A stretch of DNA of 64,000 bases from positions 1-64,000 of the forward strand of contig JAQMWT010000664.1 in the NCBI GenBank assembly GCA_029834535.1, written 5' to 3'. Position numbers and translations under genes: made by a program. The notes under the pieces were generated by a model, which made no database searches, was not told the DNA's origin, and saw only the letters and a program-made list of their open reading frames with translations. Below are positions 22,507 to 32,012 of the stretch, piece by piece; within the stretch, counting starts at the first letter, position 1, and every line of letters begins with the position of its first letter. This DNA comes from Chrysophaeum taylorii. Its lineage: Eukaryota; Sar; Pelagophyceae; Pelagomonadales; Pelagomonadaceae.

Positions 22507-22910
22507 GAGGGCGGATGCTCTCGCAAGGCTCAGGATTCATGAGGCACCATCCTCCATCGCAACCCCAGTCGACGATCAGGGTAAGGGTTACCCGCTATCA
22601 ACTCGAGAGTTCCCAGCCCTTCGATGCTGGTCCAGTTCGGCCTTTGCTTGCTCTCGCTGGCACCAGTCAGGTCCAAGCGGGGAGAGTGGATCGCATTCAA
22701 GTCTCCACCTCGACGATATCAATGATCGATACCAAGAATACTTAATCAACATCCCGGCTCAAACTGTCGGCACTACGACATGCCACGGCGCCTTCAGGTT
22801 GTTATTATTATAATTATCGCAACCATCATTTAGGCCCCTCGAGGAGATGGGTGAATGAACAAACACGGAAAGGAAGGAGATGACAACAAATCTTAGGAAG
22901 GAATCAATTA
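22507..22910. other. 3' flank of HPR-RAP gene C
   Basis: About 22600-22830 is the reverse complement of the flank after copy A (13340-13580). The last 100 bases (AATTATCGCAACCATCATTT to the stop) are shared with gene D. This shows that A, C and D derive from one ancestral locus, and that D's homologous flank ends earlier. Confidence 0.6.
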
Positions 22911-25900
22911 TTACGCTGGTGCTGGTAGTATGATTCGCATCCTGCCCCGGAGATAAGAGTCTTGTTCTCGCTCGGTGTCAAGGGCCTCCCACTCAAAGAA
23001 CGAAACGTGGGCTACGTCCCAGCCAAGCCGCCGTAGCAGTCGGGACTTGAGGCGCGTAGACCCGTTCTCAACCCTCGTTCTCTTGAGGTAGTGGTGTGGC
23101 CCGTCGACTTCGACCGCGCGCTTTGTCTCAGGTTGAGCCATGTCAAGCGACAATCCCTCTTCGGTCACGTGCTCGAAGACGTGCGGCGTCCAGCCAATTC
23201 GGTCCAAAGCGGTCGCAACGTCGCGTTGGAGCTGGGACGGTCTTGGATTCCGACGTTGATATGCCATCTGGAGTATCTGATGGTGCTTGAACAGCGGGGA
23301 GCTCCGGTCGGGCCACTCGAGGCCAAAGTGCAACGAAGCAAGGTGGAGCTGCGATAGTCCACGATCATCGAGGGCATCGAGATCTCTGATAGCGAAGCAA
23401 GCGAGCTCGGTGAAAAATTCGGGGTCCTTTTTCCAGTCAACGCAGGTGAATGCCCATGCCGTGTTGGCAAGAGCCTGAGGATTGAATTCGCCCAACCGTG
23501 ACCGGGCTACCAGGGCAATCGAGTCAAAAAGCTGAGGTGCCTCGATGCTCGCCGTCGCAAAAGCCCAGGCCGCGTTGGCGAGGTCCTGCGGATTAAACTC
23601 GCCAAGCCGAGATGAAGCCGTGCCGGCGATTGCCGCGAAGAGCTCGGGTACCTCGATGCCCGCCGTCGCGAAGGCCCACGCCGTGTTGGCGAGGTTCTGC
23701 GGATTGAACTCGCCAAGCCGCGATAAAGCCGTGCCGGCGATCGCCGTGAAGAGCTCAGGAGCCTCGATGCCCGCCGTCGCGAAGGCCCACGCCGTGTTGG
23801 CAAGGTCCTGCGGATTAAACTCGCCAAGCCGCGATGAAGCCGTGTCGGCGATCGCCGCGAAGAAGTCAGGTGCCTCGATGCGCGCCGCCGCGAAGGCCCA
23901 CGCCGTGTTGGCGAGGTCCTGCGGATTGAACTCGCCAAGTCGCGATGAAGCCGTGCCGGCGATCGCCGTGAAGAGCTCGGGTGCGTGGATGTTTGCCGTC
24001 GCAAAGGCCCACGCCGTGTTGGCAAGTGCCTGCGGATTGAACTCGCCAAGCCGCGATGAAGCCGCACCGGCGATCGCCGCGAAGAGCTCGGGTGCGTGGA
24101 TGCTCTCCGTCGCAAAAGCCCATGCCGTGTTGGCAAGACCCTGAGGATTGAACTCGCCAAGCCGCGATGAAGCTGCGCCGGCGATCGCCGCGAAGAGCTC
24201 GGGTGCTTGGATGCTCGCCGTCGCAAATGCCCATGCCGTGTTGGCGAGGTTCTGCGGATTGTACTCGCCAAGCCGCGATGAAGCCGCGCCGGCGATCGCC
24301 GCGAAGAGCTCGGGTGCTTGCATGCTCGCCGTCGCAAAAGCCCATGCCGTGTTGGCGAGGTCCTGCGGATTGAACTCGCCAAGTCGCGATGAAGCCGCGC
24401 CGGCTATCGCCGCGAAGAGCTCGGGTGCCTCGATGCGCGCTGTCGCGAAGGCCCACACCGTGTTGGCGAGCCCCTGCGGATTGAACTCACCAAGCCGGGA
24501 TGAAGCCGTGCCGGCGATCGCCGCGAAGAGCTCGGGTGCTTGGATGTTCGCCGTCGCAAAGGCCCACGCCGTGTTGGCAAGCGCCTGCGGATTGAACTCG
24601 TCAAGCCGCGATGAAGCCGCGCCGGCGATCGCCGCGAAGAAATCGGGTGCTAGGATGCTCGCCGTCGCAAAAGCCCAGGCCGCGTTGGCGAGATCCTGCG
24701 GATTAAACTCGCCAAGCCGAGATGAAGCCGTGCCGGCGATCGCCGCGAAGAGCTTAGGTGCCTCGATGCGCGCCGTCGCGAAGGCCCACGCCGTGTTGGC
24801 AAGGTCCTGCGGATTGTACTCGCCAAGACGCGATAAAGCCGTGCCGGCGATCGCCGTGAGGAGCTTAGGTGCCTCGATGCGCGCCGTCGCGAAGGCCCAC
24901 GCTGTGTTGGTAAGGTCCTGCGGATTGAACTCGCCAAGCCGCGATGAAGCCGCACCGGAGATCGCCGCGAAGAGCTCGGGTACCTCGATGCCCGCCGTCG
25001 CGAAGGCCCACGCCGTGTTGGCGAGGTTCTGCGGATTGAACTCGCCAAGCCGAGATGAAGCCGCGCCGGCGATCGTGTCAAAGAGCTCCGGTGCCTCGAT
25101 GCGCGCCGTCGCGAAGGCCCACGCCGTGTTGCAAAGCTCCTGTGGTCTGAACGCGCCAAGCCGAGATGAAGCCGTGCCGGCGATCGCCGCGAAAAGCTGA
25201 GGTGCCTTGATGCGCGCCGTCGCGAAGGCCCATGCAGTGTTGGAGAGGTTCTGAGGATTGAACTCGCCAAGCCGCGACGAAGCCGCGCCGGCGATCGCCG
25301 CGAAGAGCTCGGGTGCGTCGATGCGCGCCGTCGCGAAGGCCCATGCCGTGTTGGAGAGGTTCTGAGGATTGAACTCGCCAAGCTGCGACGAAGCCGCGCC
25401 GGCGATCGCCGCGAAGAGCTCGGGTGCCTCGACGCGCGCCGTCGCGAAGGCCCAGGCCGTGTTGGCGAGGTCCTGCGGATTGAACTCTCGAATGCGTAAC
25501 CGACAAGCGTCTGCGAGGGCTGTCGCGCGACGATCGCGCTGCACATGGCGGTTTCGGCCTCGAGACATTTTTGCCACACGGTGTGCGGCCGTCGCCAAGT
25601 TGCGAGCGCTGAAATTGTCGCCGCGAGCCGCAAAGAGCGAGAGAATCGTCTCAGGAGTCGCACCGCGGTCCGTCATCTGCTTCCCCCACTTTATTTGTTG
25701 CCATCGTGGTGCCTCGGCACTGCTGGTTGGCGCGTGGCTTGCGTACACTCCGCGACGGTCAATGCTGGCGTCGCCGCTTTGCTGCGTCTCGCCCGCTCGT
25801 CGTCGCGCCGGCGACTGAGAACGGCGCCAGTCTCTCTGACCATCGTCGCGCCGCCAGTGGTCGTGCGTGCCAGGTCGTCTTCGCCATGGCGACCGAGAAC

Positions 25901-26297
25901 GGTGCGGCAAGTCTCGACCGTCATAGTACTCGCGGCGGCTCCACTGGTTGTTGTTTGCTGCGTGGTCTGGGATTCGTCGTCGTCGCATCGGCGAACGGTC
26001 TCGATTTTGACCGCGCTGCCGGTCGTCTCGCCCTGGACCAGCAGCTTCGCGAAGCCACGACGACGACGACGGCTTTGGGGGGCTTTCTTGGTGGCGCTCG
26101 TAGGAGGTTGATGGCGAGTCGGCGCGTCGCCTCCTGAGCAGTGGTGACGGCGGCCGCGCGTCCCCTCCTCGTCGAGGATGACCATCATTGCTGCGCCACG
26201 GGTCGGCCACCTGTCGACCGCGATGCGGTGGTTCGTCGACGTGCCAATTCTTCCGATCGTCGCCTTGGCGCCTTGCTTTTTCTTCATCGTCAGTCAT
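22911..26297 (-). CDS. HPR-RAP domain protein C (19 repeats, 1128 aa)
   Basis: This is an uninterrupted frame encoding a predicted RNA-binding protein. Residues 1-270 are Arg/Ser-rich (SRSPWRRRPGTHDHW, SQSPARRR) and end with a degenerate helical repeat (ARNLATAAHRVAKM). Nineteen 37-residue repeats follow, of the type FNPQDLANTAWAFATA, ending in FNPQALANTAWAFTCVDW. The C-terminus carries a RAP domain (about 1060-1120) with the hallmark VEVDGPHHYL and LGWDVAHVSFFEWEAL. RAP is related to PD-(D/E)XK nucleases. HPR proteins studied elsewhere act on mitochondrial or plastid RNA. I chose the ATG at 26297 because homology with gene D begins there. The frame stays open 304 codons further upstream, into a pol-like remnant. 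No clear transit peptide is visible; SR-like motifs could equally suggest a nuclear role. Confidence 0.88.
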   Translation of the reverse strand: MTDDEEKARRQGDDRKNWHVDEPPHRGRQVADPWRSNDGHPRRGGDARPPSPLLRRRRADSPSTSYERHQESPPKPSSSSWLREAAGPGRDDRQRGQNRDRSPMRRRRIPDHAANNNQWSRREYYDGRDLPHRSRSPWRRRPGTHDHWRRDDGQRDWRRSQSPARRRAGETQQSGDASIDRRGVYASHAPTSSAEAPRWQQIKWGKQMTDRGATPETILSLFAARGDNFSARNLATAAHRVAKMSRGRNRHVQRDRRATALADACRLRIREFNPQDLANTAWAFATARVEAPELFAAIAGAASSQLGEFNPQNLSNTAWAFATARIDAPELFAAIAGAASSRLGEFNPQNLSNTAWAFATARIKAPQLFAAIAGTASSRLGAFRPQELCNTAWAFATARIEAPELFDTIAGAASSRLGEFNPQNLANTAWAFATAGIEVPELFAAISGAASSRLGEFNPQDLTNTAWAFATARIEAPKLLTAIAGTALSRLGEYNPQDLANTAWAFATARIEAPKLFAAIAGTASSRLGEFNPQDLANAAWAFATASILAPDFFAAIAGAASSRLDEFNPQALANTAWAFATANIQAPELFAAIAGTASSRLGEFNPQGLANTVWAFATARIEAPELFAAIAGAASSRLGEFNPQDLANTAWAFATASMQAPELFAAIAGAASSRLGEYNPQNLANTAWAFATASIQAPELFAAIAGAASSRLGEFNPQGLANTAWAFATESIHAPELFAAIAGAASSRLGEFNPQALANTAWAFATANIHAPELFTAIAGTASSRLGEFNPQDLANTAWAFAAARIEAPDFFAAIADTASSRLGEFNPQDLANTAWAFATAGIEAPELFTAIAGTALSRLGEFNPQNLANTAWAFATAGIEVPELFAAIAGTASSRLGEFNPQDLANAAWAFATASIEAPQLFDSIALVARSRLGEFNPQALANTAWAFTCVDWKKDPEFFTELACFAIRDLDALDDRGLSQLHLASLHFGLEWPDRSSPLFKHHQILQMAYQRRNPRPSQLQRDVATALDRIGWTPHVFEHVTEEGLSLDMAQPETKRAVEVDGPHHYLKRTRVENGSTRLKSRLLRRLGWDVAHVSFFEWEALDTEREQDSYLRGRMRIILPAPA

Positions 26298-26424
26298 CAA
26301 AAACTCGCTGAGGTCCGTTACAAAAAAGACCGTTGAGAACGGCTTTATATTTCGACGAGAGGATGTGGGTGGTTTTGTGGGGTAGGAGGGATGTGCCTGA
26401 CGGGCGGAGATAAGTATGCGGGAC

Positions 26425-27290
26425 CTAGTCGTCGGGGTCATCGCCGAGTCGTGGGGCAGGCGAAGAGCGGACCAAGGGCCCCGCCTTGGTAGGTCGTACG
26501 CATGCTGCCGCCGGACGTATGTGCGACGAAGGGTGACGTCCTGCAGGGATCGGGCGGCCTGGGTGAGGTTCCCCGAGGCAGGCGACGACATGGGTGAGGG
26601 CGGCGAGGGCACAGCGAGCCCGGGTTTCAATGCGTTGGCGATCCCCCACTCACGGTAGATGCGGCGAGTTTTTTTTTGGACCGCCTTTGCCTCTGTGTTC
26701 AAAGTTAAGCCAGGCGGAGGTGCTGTGCCCGGCTGGGGGATGATGGCGGCGATGCCAATGCGGGCGCGAGCGAGGTATTCGGAGTGGACTTGCGCTGCGC
26801 GCCGATCGACAGGCGACGGGTGGGAGGGATGGAGGGCGTGGGCGGTGTATAACGAACCCCAAGCGAGGGTCGTAGAGTTGCTCCTTGTTGTCGAGCGTGG
26901 TGAGGATGTCTGGGACGACTTGGCGTCGGGCGAAATTGCCTCGGTACCGGCCGTAGAGGCGCGTGCGAATGGTAGGGGCGACGACGTCAGCAAAGATGCC
27001 GAAAACCTCGGTTTTACAGGCTGCTGGGATGCCGGCCTCTTTGACGCTGCAGAGGACGCAGTCGAGCAGGCCGTCGTGCCATGTGGTGGTCCGCGCTCCT
27101 CCGCGGTTGACAAGGTTGGGGCCTGCGTGAGTGAGAAGCACCTTGCCGCGAGCGTCGAGAACGAAATCAGTGCCCAGAATATGCGAGTGCCCGCCTTGGG
27201 CCCGAACAAGCTGGAGAGAGAGGGGTTAGTTAGTTAGCCCCCAACGCACTGAGCACACATCTCAGGCCAGCAGCGGTTGGGGATTATTTG
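26425..27290 (-). pseudogene. Decayed C-terminus of a protist pol-like protein
   Basis: Minus-strand frames read, in order, QGGHSHILGTDFVLDARGK (about 27190-27130), TWHDGLLDCVLCSVKEAGIP and CKTEVFGIFADVVAP (about 27090-26970), AAQVHSEYLARAR (about 26800-26760), KTRRIYREWGIANAL (about 26680-26640) and ARCALAALTHVVACL (about 26610). This succession resembles the region after the reverse transcriptase in pol-like proteins of algae and dinoflagellates, where a recoding/nuclease-like tail precedes a (R)WG helix. The assignment comes from memory of the family layout, not from a search. It is frameshifted and sits directly upstream of gene C, which it could be mistaken for. Confidence 0.4.
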
Positions 27291-27539
27291 AAGGGCGGAG
27301 CTGGGCCACGAGCTGATGAACGTGGTCGAGAAGCGATCCCATGAGGACGCCGCTACTCGAAAAGTGCATCGGTGATGGGAAGGGTGGCCGCAAGGCGCTG
27401 GAGTGCAGTGGCCCGAGCTGTCTCGAAAAAAAACACTCACCCTAAACCTAACCCTACCTCTCTCTCTCTCGGTGCCACGTCAGACGGAACATCCTGCCCA
27501 TAAAGAAACTTGTATCGAGGCGAAGCCGATACCAAACTT

Positions 27540-28320
27540 GTCCTCGAACTGCTGCGGGTCCGCCTTGCCGGCCTTGTAGTCTTTGATGATGTTTCGAAAG
27601 ACGGTTCGAAATCCGCTCGGCGCCGGCCTTGAGCGTGCCCTCGAAGGCCGGACTTCGAATTCGATCGAGGTCCTGGAGGATCTCGGGCTTGCGGTTGGAG
27701 CCGAGGACCTCGCGCGGTCGTTGCTTGGCCGATCAGCGCGGGATCACTCACAAGGTTACTCGCGCGCTGATCATCATCGATGGCGTGATTACGGCGTTTG
27801 TTTTCAGGCAAAAAAAGTGCCTCGAAGATAGAGTCGAGATGCTCGATGACGGCGTCATATAATTAATTCCTTGCAAAGCCAGCCGTGGAATCGCAGAATC
27901 TCTTTGCGGTCTTCTTTCCAGTAGAGTATCGCCGAGACGTGGGAAAGCAACCTCGGTACGACTACTTGGCTTGTCGCCACGTTTTCTCGTTTGCGTAGTA
28001 GTAGGTAAAAAGCTTAAAATTAAGTGTGGGAGACGTTGATGAAGCGGCAGCGCGCCGCCTTCGACATACTCGCGGAATGGCACCATCAATAATTAATTCT
28101 AGCTCGACGTAAAAGAAGAAGAAGAAGGCATTCTTGTACGACGGGCATTCTTCGCAGAACCAGTCGAGGGCCGTCTGAACATCAACATCATCGCAATCAA
28201 TGTGGAATTAATTCTCGGTACAGCTCCATGACATCTTTGTCAACGCCCGGTCGCGCATCCACTGCGCTCTCCCGCATGGCATCAAATACGTGGATCATGC
28301 TCGAGGGGAAAATCAAGTAG
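27540..28320 (-). pseudogene. Unrecognised minus-strand coding remnant
   Basis: Coherent stretches are MIHVFDAMRESAVDARPG and DVMELYREL (about 28300-28210), HIDCDDVDVQTALDWFCEEC (about 28200-28150), NFKLFTYYYANEKTW (about 28020-27970) and KADPQQFEDKFGIGFAS (about 27570-27520). They lie in different frames, as in an old pseudogene or a gene with short introns. No family is recognised. Confidence 0.35.
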
Positions 28321-28438
28321 TAGCTCCCCCAGGCTCGATTTCAAAACGAGCCTTTTGAGCCGTTTTGGAGCCGTTGGGGAAGTTAGTTAGTTAGTTAGTT
28401 GGAGCCGTTGGGACGCGTGAAGGCGAGCGCGAGGCGCT

Positions 28439-31180
28439 TTGGGACGATGGCTGGGGCCCCGGCGGCCGTTCTTCAGATATTGCCTGATACGGTCACCGAA
28501 GCTCCCCGAGGCAGTGGGCTCGCAGAATCGGTCAATGAAACCGGACGAGCGCCGCGTACGCGGGTCCAACAACCTCCGTCGGAAGGAGAGTGTTGCTGCT
28601 GCGTCGCTGTCTACTACCGGAGGAGGATGGATCCGGGCAAGGCGATTGACCTGGAACGAGTGCGAGGGCAAGCTGCCCCTTCAATTCTTCGTCTGCAGTA
28701 AGCGCTGCCGCATCTCGGCGGCGGCGTTGACGACGTGCTTGAAGACGGACATCCGGCCCGGCGATCGAGTCGAGGCGATAGGCCGCCTTTCGGCGGGCGT
28801 CGGAGTCTACGCTGAAGTGGTTACCGTCCGCAGGCTCCACTATGACGACGCGGCAACGAGCTCGGTCACACTCTCGCGGTGTCAAAAGGGCGTCGTCTCC
28901 AACGGCACCATCAAAAGGTGGGCTTGAGCGACGTCCGCGCAGCGTCGGACAAGGAGCACGCCGTCGCCAGTCGCGCTCGATCGGCCGCTTCGCACCGGCG
29001 GCCGCCTGCGCTTCGGCCAGCACAAGGTGGCAGTCGCCTGAGTTGCAGAGCCAGTTGGTGGCGGAACGGCTCAAGGTCCAGCAGCAGCTCGAGGCAGGCA
29101 GCAAGAGCGTCCCAGCAACACCGTGGCGCCGCGGTCGATCGTGCCGTATTAGGGTGGCAAACGAAGAGGCCTTCGAGGCCGAGGTCGAGAAGGCCGAGGC
29201 CATGGAGGCTGCGGCAGCTGTCGCTGCTGCCCGAGCTGATGCGGAGACCCGGGAGGCGGCCAATCGAGAGCAACAACTCAAGATCCAGCGTCGGCGGAGC
29301 GAGGAGGCTGCGGCGTTGAAGCGGAACCGCGCTCTGCAGGCGGTGGCTGAAGAGAAGCAGGCGGCGGCCGACGGCTTCCACGCCGCCGAAGTGGCCGACG
29401 CCCGCGCCGAAGTGAAGCGAGCAGTGACCGAGGCGGCGGCAGCGGCGACGGAGCGGACCAAGGCGCAGCTGGCTAAAAAGTGCGACGCGGCGAAGATGCG
29501 CCAGCTCCAGCGCAGCTACGCCGACGTCAGCAGGGGATGCGACGCAGCTTGCCCTTGAGCTCGACAAGGCCGAGGCCGAGCTTAGAGCGCGGGAGAAGGA
29601 GATCGTGATCGACTACGGGCGTGCGTCGCCGAGCTCTGGAGACGCGAGACGCCATTATTCGAGGAGTTCCATGCCGGCCGGCAGGCGTCGGTGCTGGCAA
29701 GGGCCAGGCCTGGCCTCCGTGGGTGCGACACCTCTGTATTTGTCTGCTGGCGTTGCGCGTCGCGCCGGCCGAGGTCTCTGAATTCATCGCATCGATCGTC
29801 ATTGACGGTCATCGGGGAAGAGTGCACCGCCGAGCTGGAGCTCCCGTCCTCCTTGCGTTTCGTCCGCAGCCTGTGAAACGGGACGTCTCCACCAGCTCCT
29901 CTTAGCCCTCGACCTCAGCGAGGGCGAGGTTTCTCGCGTTCCAATAATCGGACGCGTCGCCGCTCGACGGCAAGGATCTCATTGGCACGCACCTCCGAAT
30001 CGACGGCGACCATGGAGTTCGAGATTGGACGCCATTGGCGCCCGACCGAGTTCGCCGACCAGACCGCTCGCGGCGAATCCCAGGCTATTTTTCAGCCCGC
30101 TTTAGCGAGACATCCAGAGCGCTCTCGATCAGTTTTTCCGTGGGGTGCACGCGAAGCTTTATGGTTCGGCAGACGGAATTTCAGCGATTGGTGACGTTCG
30201 CGGTCTTGCAGGTGCTGTCGGGACGACCGACAACTCTGGGGCGGCCTTGGCTAGCGTCCGAGAGCGGGCCGATGTCGTCATCAAGCGTCGTCAGGGTCCG
30301 AGCCACCGCCGCTGCCGACGGAACAGACAGAGGTGATAGTGGTGGAAATAGGGAATCCGCCACCAGTCGTCTTGACCAACGTGACGACAAGACTGTGACG
30401 GCCTTGATTGAAGCAGCGCGAACGGGGCGGCCGGACTTCAAGGCGAAGGCCGACGCTCATCGCCAAGCAGCGATCGATCGATCAGCACCGTGCGCGAAAT
30501 GCCGAAACGATCGCGGCGGCGTTCGATCGACGCGTAATCGATATGACGAGGCCCAGGGATGCCATCGAGAAGGTGGTGCCCCTCGTCAGCAACCAGGAGC
30601 TGGAGGGACAAATCACGCTCGCAGAGTTGGAAAGAAAGGTCGACGACGCCGAACTCGCCAAGCTCCGTAGTAGCAGCAGCAACAGTGGTCGATGCAAGAT
30701 GCTCGTCAGCAACATTTCTCACATCCACGGAATGGGCATGGGTGACCTCAAGCCCAAGTCCTTCACTTCGACAAAGGACGCCAGTGTGGTCGGCCAGTCT
30801 GGTTCAGAAGCACATTTTAACCAAGCATCTCAAGCAGCAGCAGCAGATCTACCGCAAGATCAAAAAAATGGAGAGGCGGGCGTTGACGGATGATGAAGCC
30901 TGTTGTTTGTTTGTTCCGCAGCAGCGACGACCACCGCCGCCGGTGCTTGGTACGGCAACACAGGAGCGCAGGGCCCTGGACGCTCGGCGGCGCACGCCTT
31001 GTGGTGAGCGACGCTGAGTTCAAGGAGGATAAATCCGGGGGGGCTGCTTTGGCCAGTAAAGCGAGCAAAGCGCAAGCGAGTGGCGAAACGAGACCAGCTG
31101 ATTTCTTCTTCGATTGTCGACTCTCTCGTTGGCCAGCGAGTCGTCGAGGTATTGTTGTGGGAGCTCGAGGGAAATCCTAA
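28439..31180 (+). pseudogene. Degenerate coiled-coil-rich coding remnant
   Basis: The best open part is 28842-29558, rich in Ala, Glu, Arg and Lys, with heptad-like runs (EVEKAEAMEAAAAVAAARAD, REAANREQQLKIQRRRSEEA) typical of a long coiled coil. It continues in another frame (ELDKAEAELRAREKEIV, about 29555-29605; ELWRRETPLFEEFHAGRQ, about 29630-29690), then ETSRALDQFFRGVHAKLYG near 30110-30165, a second coiled coil at 30408-30893 (ELERKVDDAELAKLRS), and RLVVSDAEFKEDKSGGAAL near 31000. The number of frame changes suggests a pseudogene or unmodelled introns. The function is not recognisable. Confidence 0.4.
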
Positions 31181-31238
31181 GGGCGTATTGAATGCCAGGC
31201 GAGATTGAGGCCGTCTCGGATGCGAATTAATTCAAAGG

Positions 31239-31427
31239 ATGGCCGCGGAAAGAAAACTTGGGACTGAGTGGATATTCGTCGGCTACGACGATGGCTTCTC
31301 CGGTTGGCTCAAAGCAAATCGTCCGACGTTTTTTCAAGGCACCAAACCTGGCTCCTGGCGCTTCGAGCTCGATACCAACGAACACGACGAGGATATGGAT
31401 GAAACGGCGGGAGGCATCTTCTTTTAA
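31239..31427 (+). CDS. Short hypothetical protein (62 aa), doubtful
   Basis: It has an ATG start (MAAERKLGTEWIFVGYDDGF) and ends GGIFF. The residue mix looks like protein (WIFVGYDDGFSGWLK, GSWRFELDTNEHDED), but there is no homologue I can name and it may be the first exon or a fragment of something longer. Confidence 0.25.
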   Translation: MAAERKLGTEWIFVGYDDGFSGWLKANRPTFFQGTKPGSWRFELDTNEHDEDMDETAGGIFF

Positions 31428-31802
31428 GAGGACGTTTTCTTTCACCGACGAGCTCGCCGATTGACGGGCCGACAGTCGCCAACCGCCAACCAGCCGCCCA
31501 AAAAATGGTCGATTTCGCACCGTGTGCTGGTCAGGAGTTTTTTCTTCGGAGGAACCACAGTGTCGAGTGCGTTCGCTTTCATGCGTTTTGCCTGGATTTC
31601 CGCGTAAACTCGCGCACCCGGTTCCTGCTCACGCTCATTAGCAGCATAGAATCACGAGTGCGGGAGCTACGAGGGTGGCCTCAGGAGCAAAGTGGCCAGT
31701 TGGAAGCCCTTTTCGACGTCTATCGACTTTCCCTGGGCATTCAGTGGCAGGGGGGGGTGCGCGTAACCACATGGTTGCTTAGCCCACCCTACTCAAAGTA
31801 CA

Positions 31803-31911
31803 AGTTCAGTCAACCAAGATACGGATTGACCAAACTTAAGTGACCAAACTTGTTGAGGGTTTACGGTGATCAAACTTATATGGTGGTTGCAAACTTGACT
31901 TTTCCCATATT
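31803..31911. repeat. Solo end of a MULE-family element
   Basis: The 109 bases match the right end of the complete MULE (about 52583-52689), including ACCAAACTTAAGTGACCAAA and the terminal AACTTGACTTTTCCC. It stops exactly where homology between HPR-RAP genes C and D stops on the 3' side (ATATTATAATTATCG follows). The left end is not found nearby, so this is a remnant or one end of a deleted element. Confidence 0.85.
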
Positions 31912-32012
31912 ATAATTATCGCGACCATCATTTAGGCCCCTCGAGGAGAAGGGTGAATGAACAAACACGGAAAGGAAGGAGACGACAACAAATCTTAGGA
32001 AGGAATCAATTA

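Noticed and set aside
23507-25490. Long frames on both strands across the RAP repeats (for example 24148-25200 plus and 24650-25663 minus)
   Set aside because: The 111-bp module keeps any frame open in every copy once one copy lacks a stop. These are shadows of the real minus-strand repeat frame.
26298-27209. N-terminal 304-codon extension of HPR-RAP gene C as part of the protein
   Set aside because: It begins at a non-ATG codon, is Pro/Ser/Thr-rich, overlaps a decayed pol-like sequence in another frame, and has no counterpart in gene D. I placed the start at the shared ATG at 26297.
27430-27460. Telomere-like CCCTAAACCTAACCCTA
   Set aside because: Only about three imperfect units within ordinary sequence; not an array.
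28532-29461. 309-codon minus-strand frame rich in Ala and Ser
   Set aside because: It is antisense to a plus-strand coiled-coil frame with a plausible heptad pattern; GC-rich codons leave the reverse strand open.
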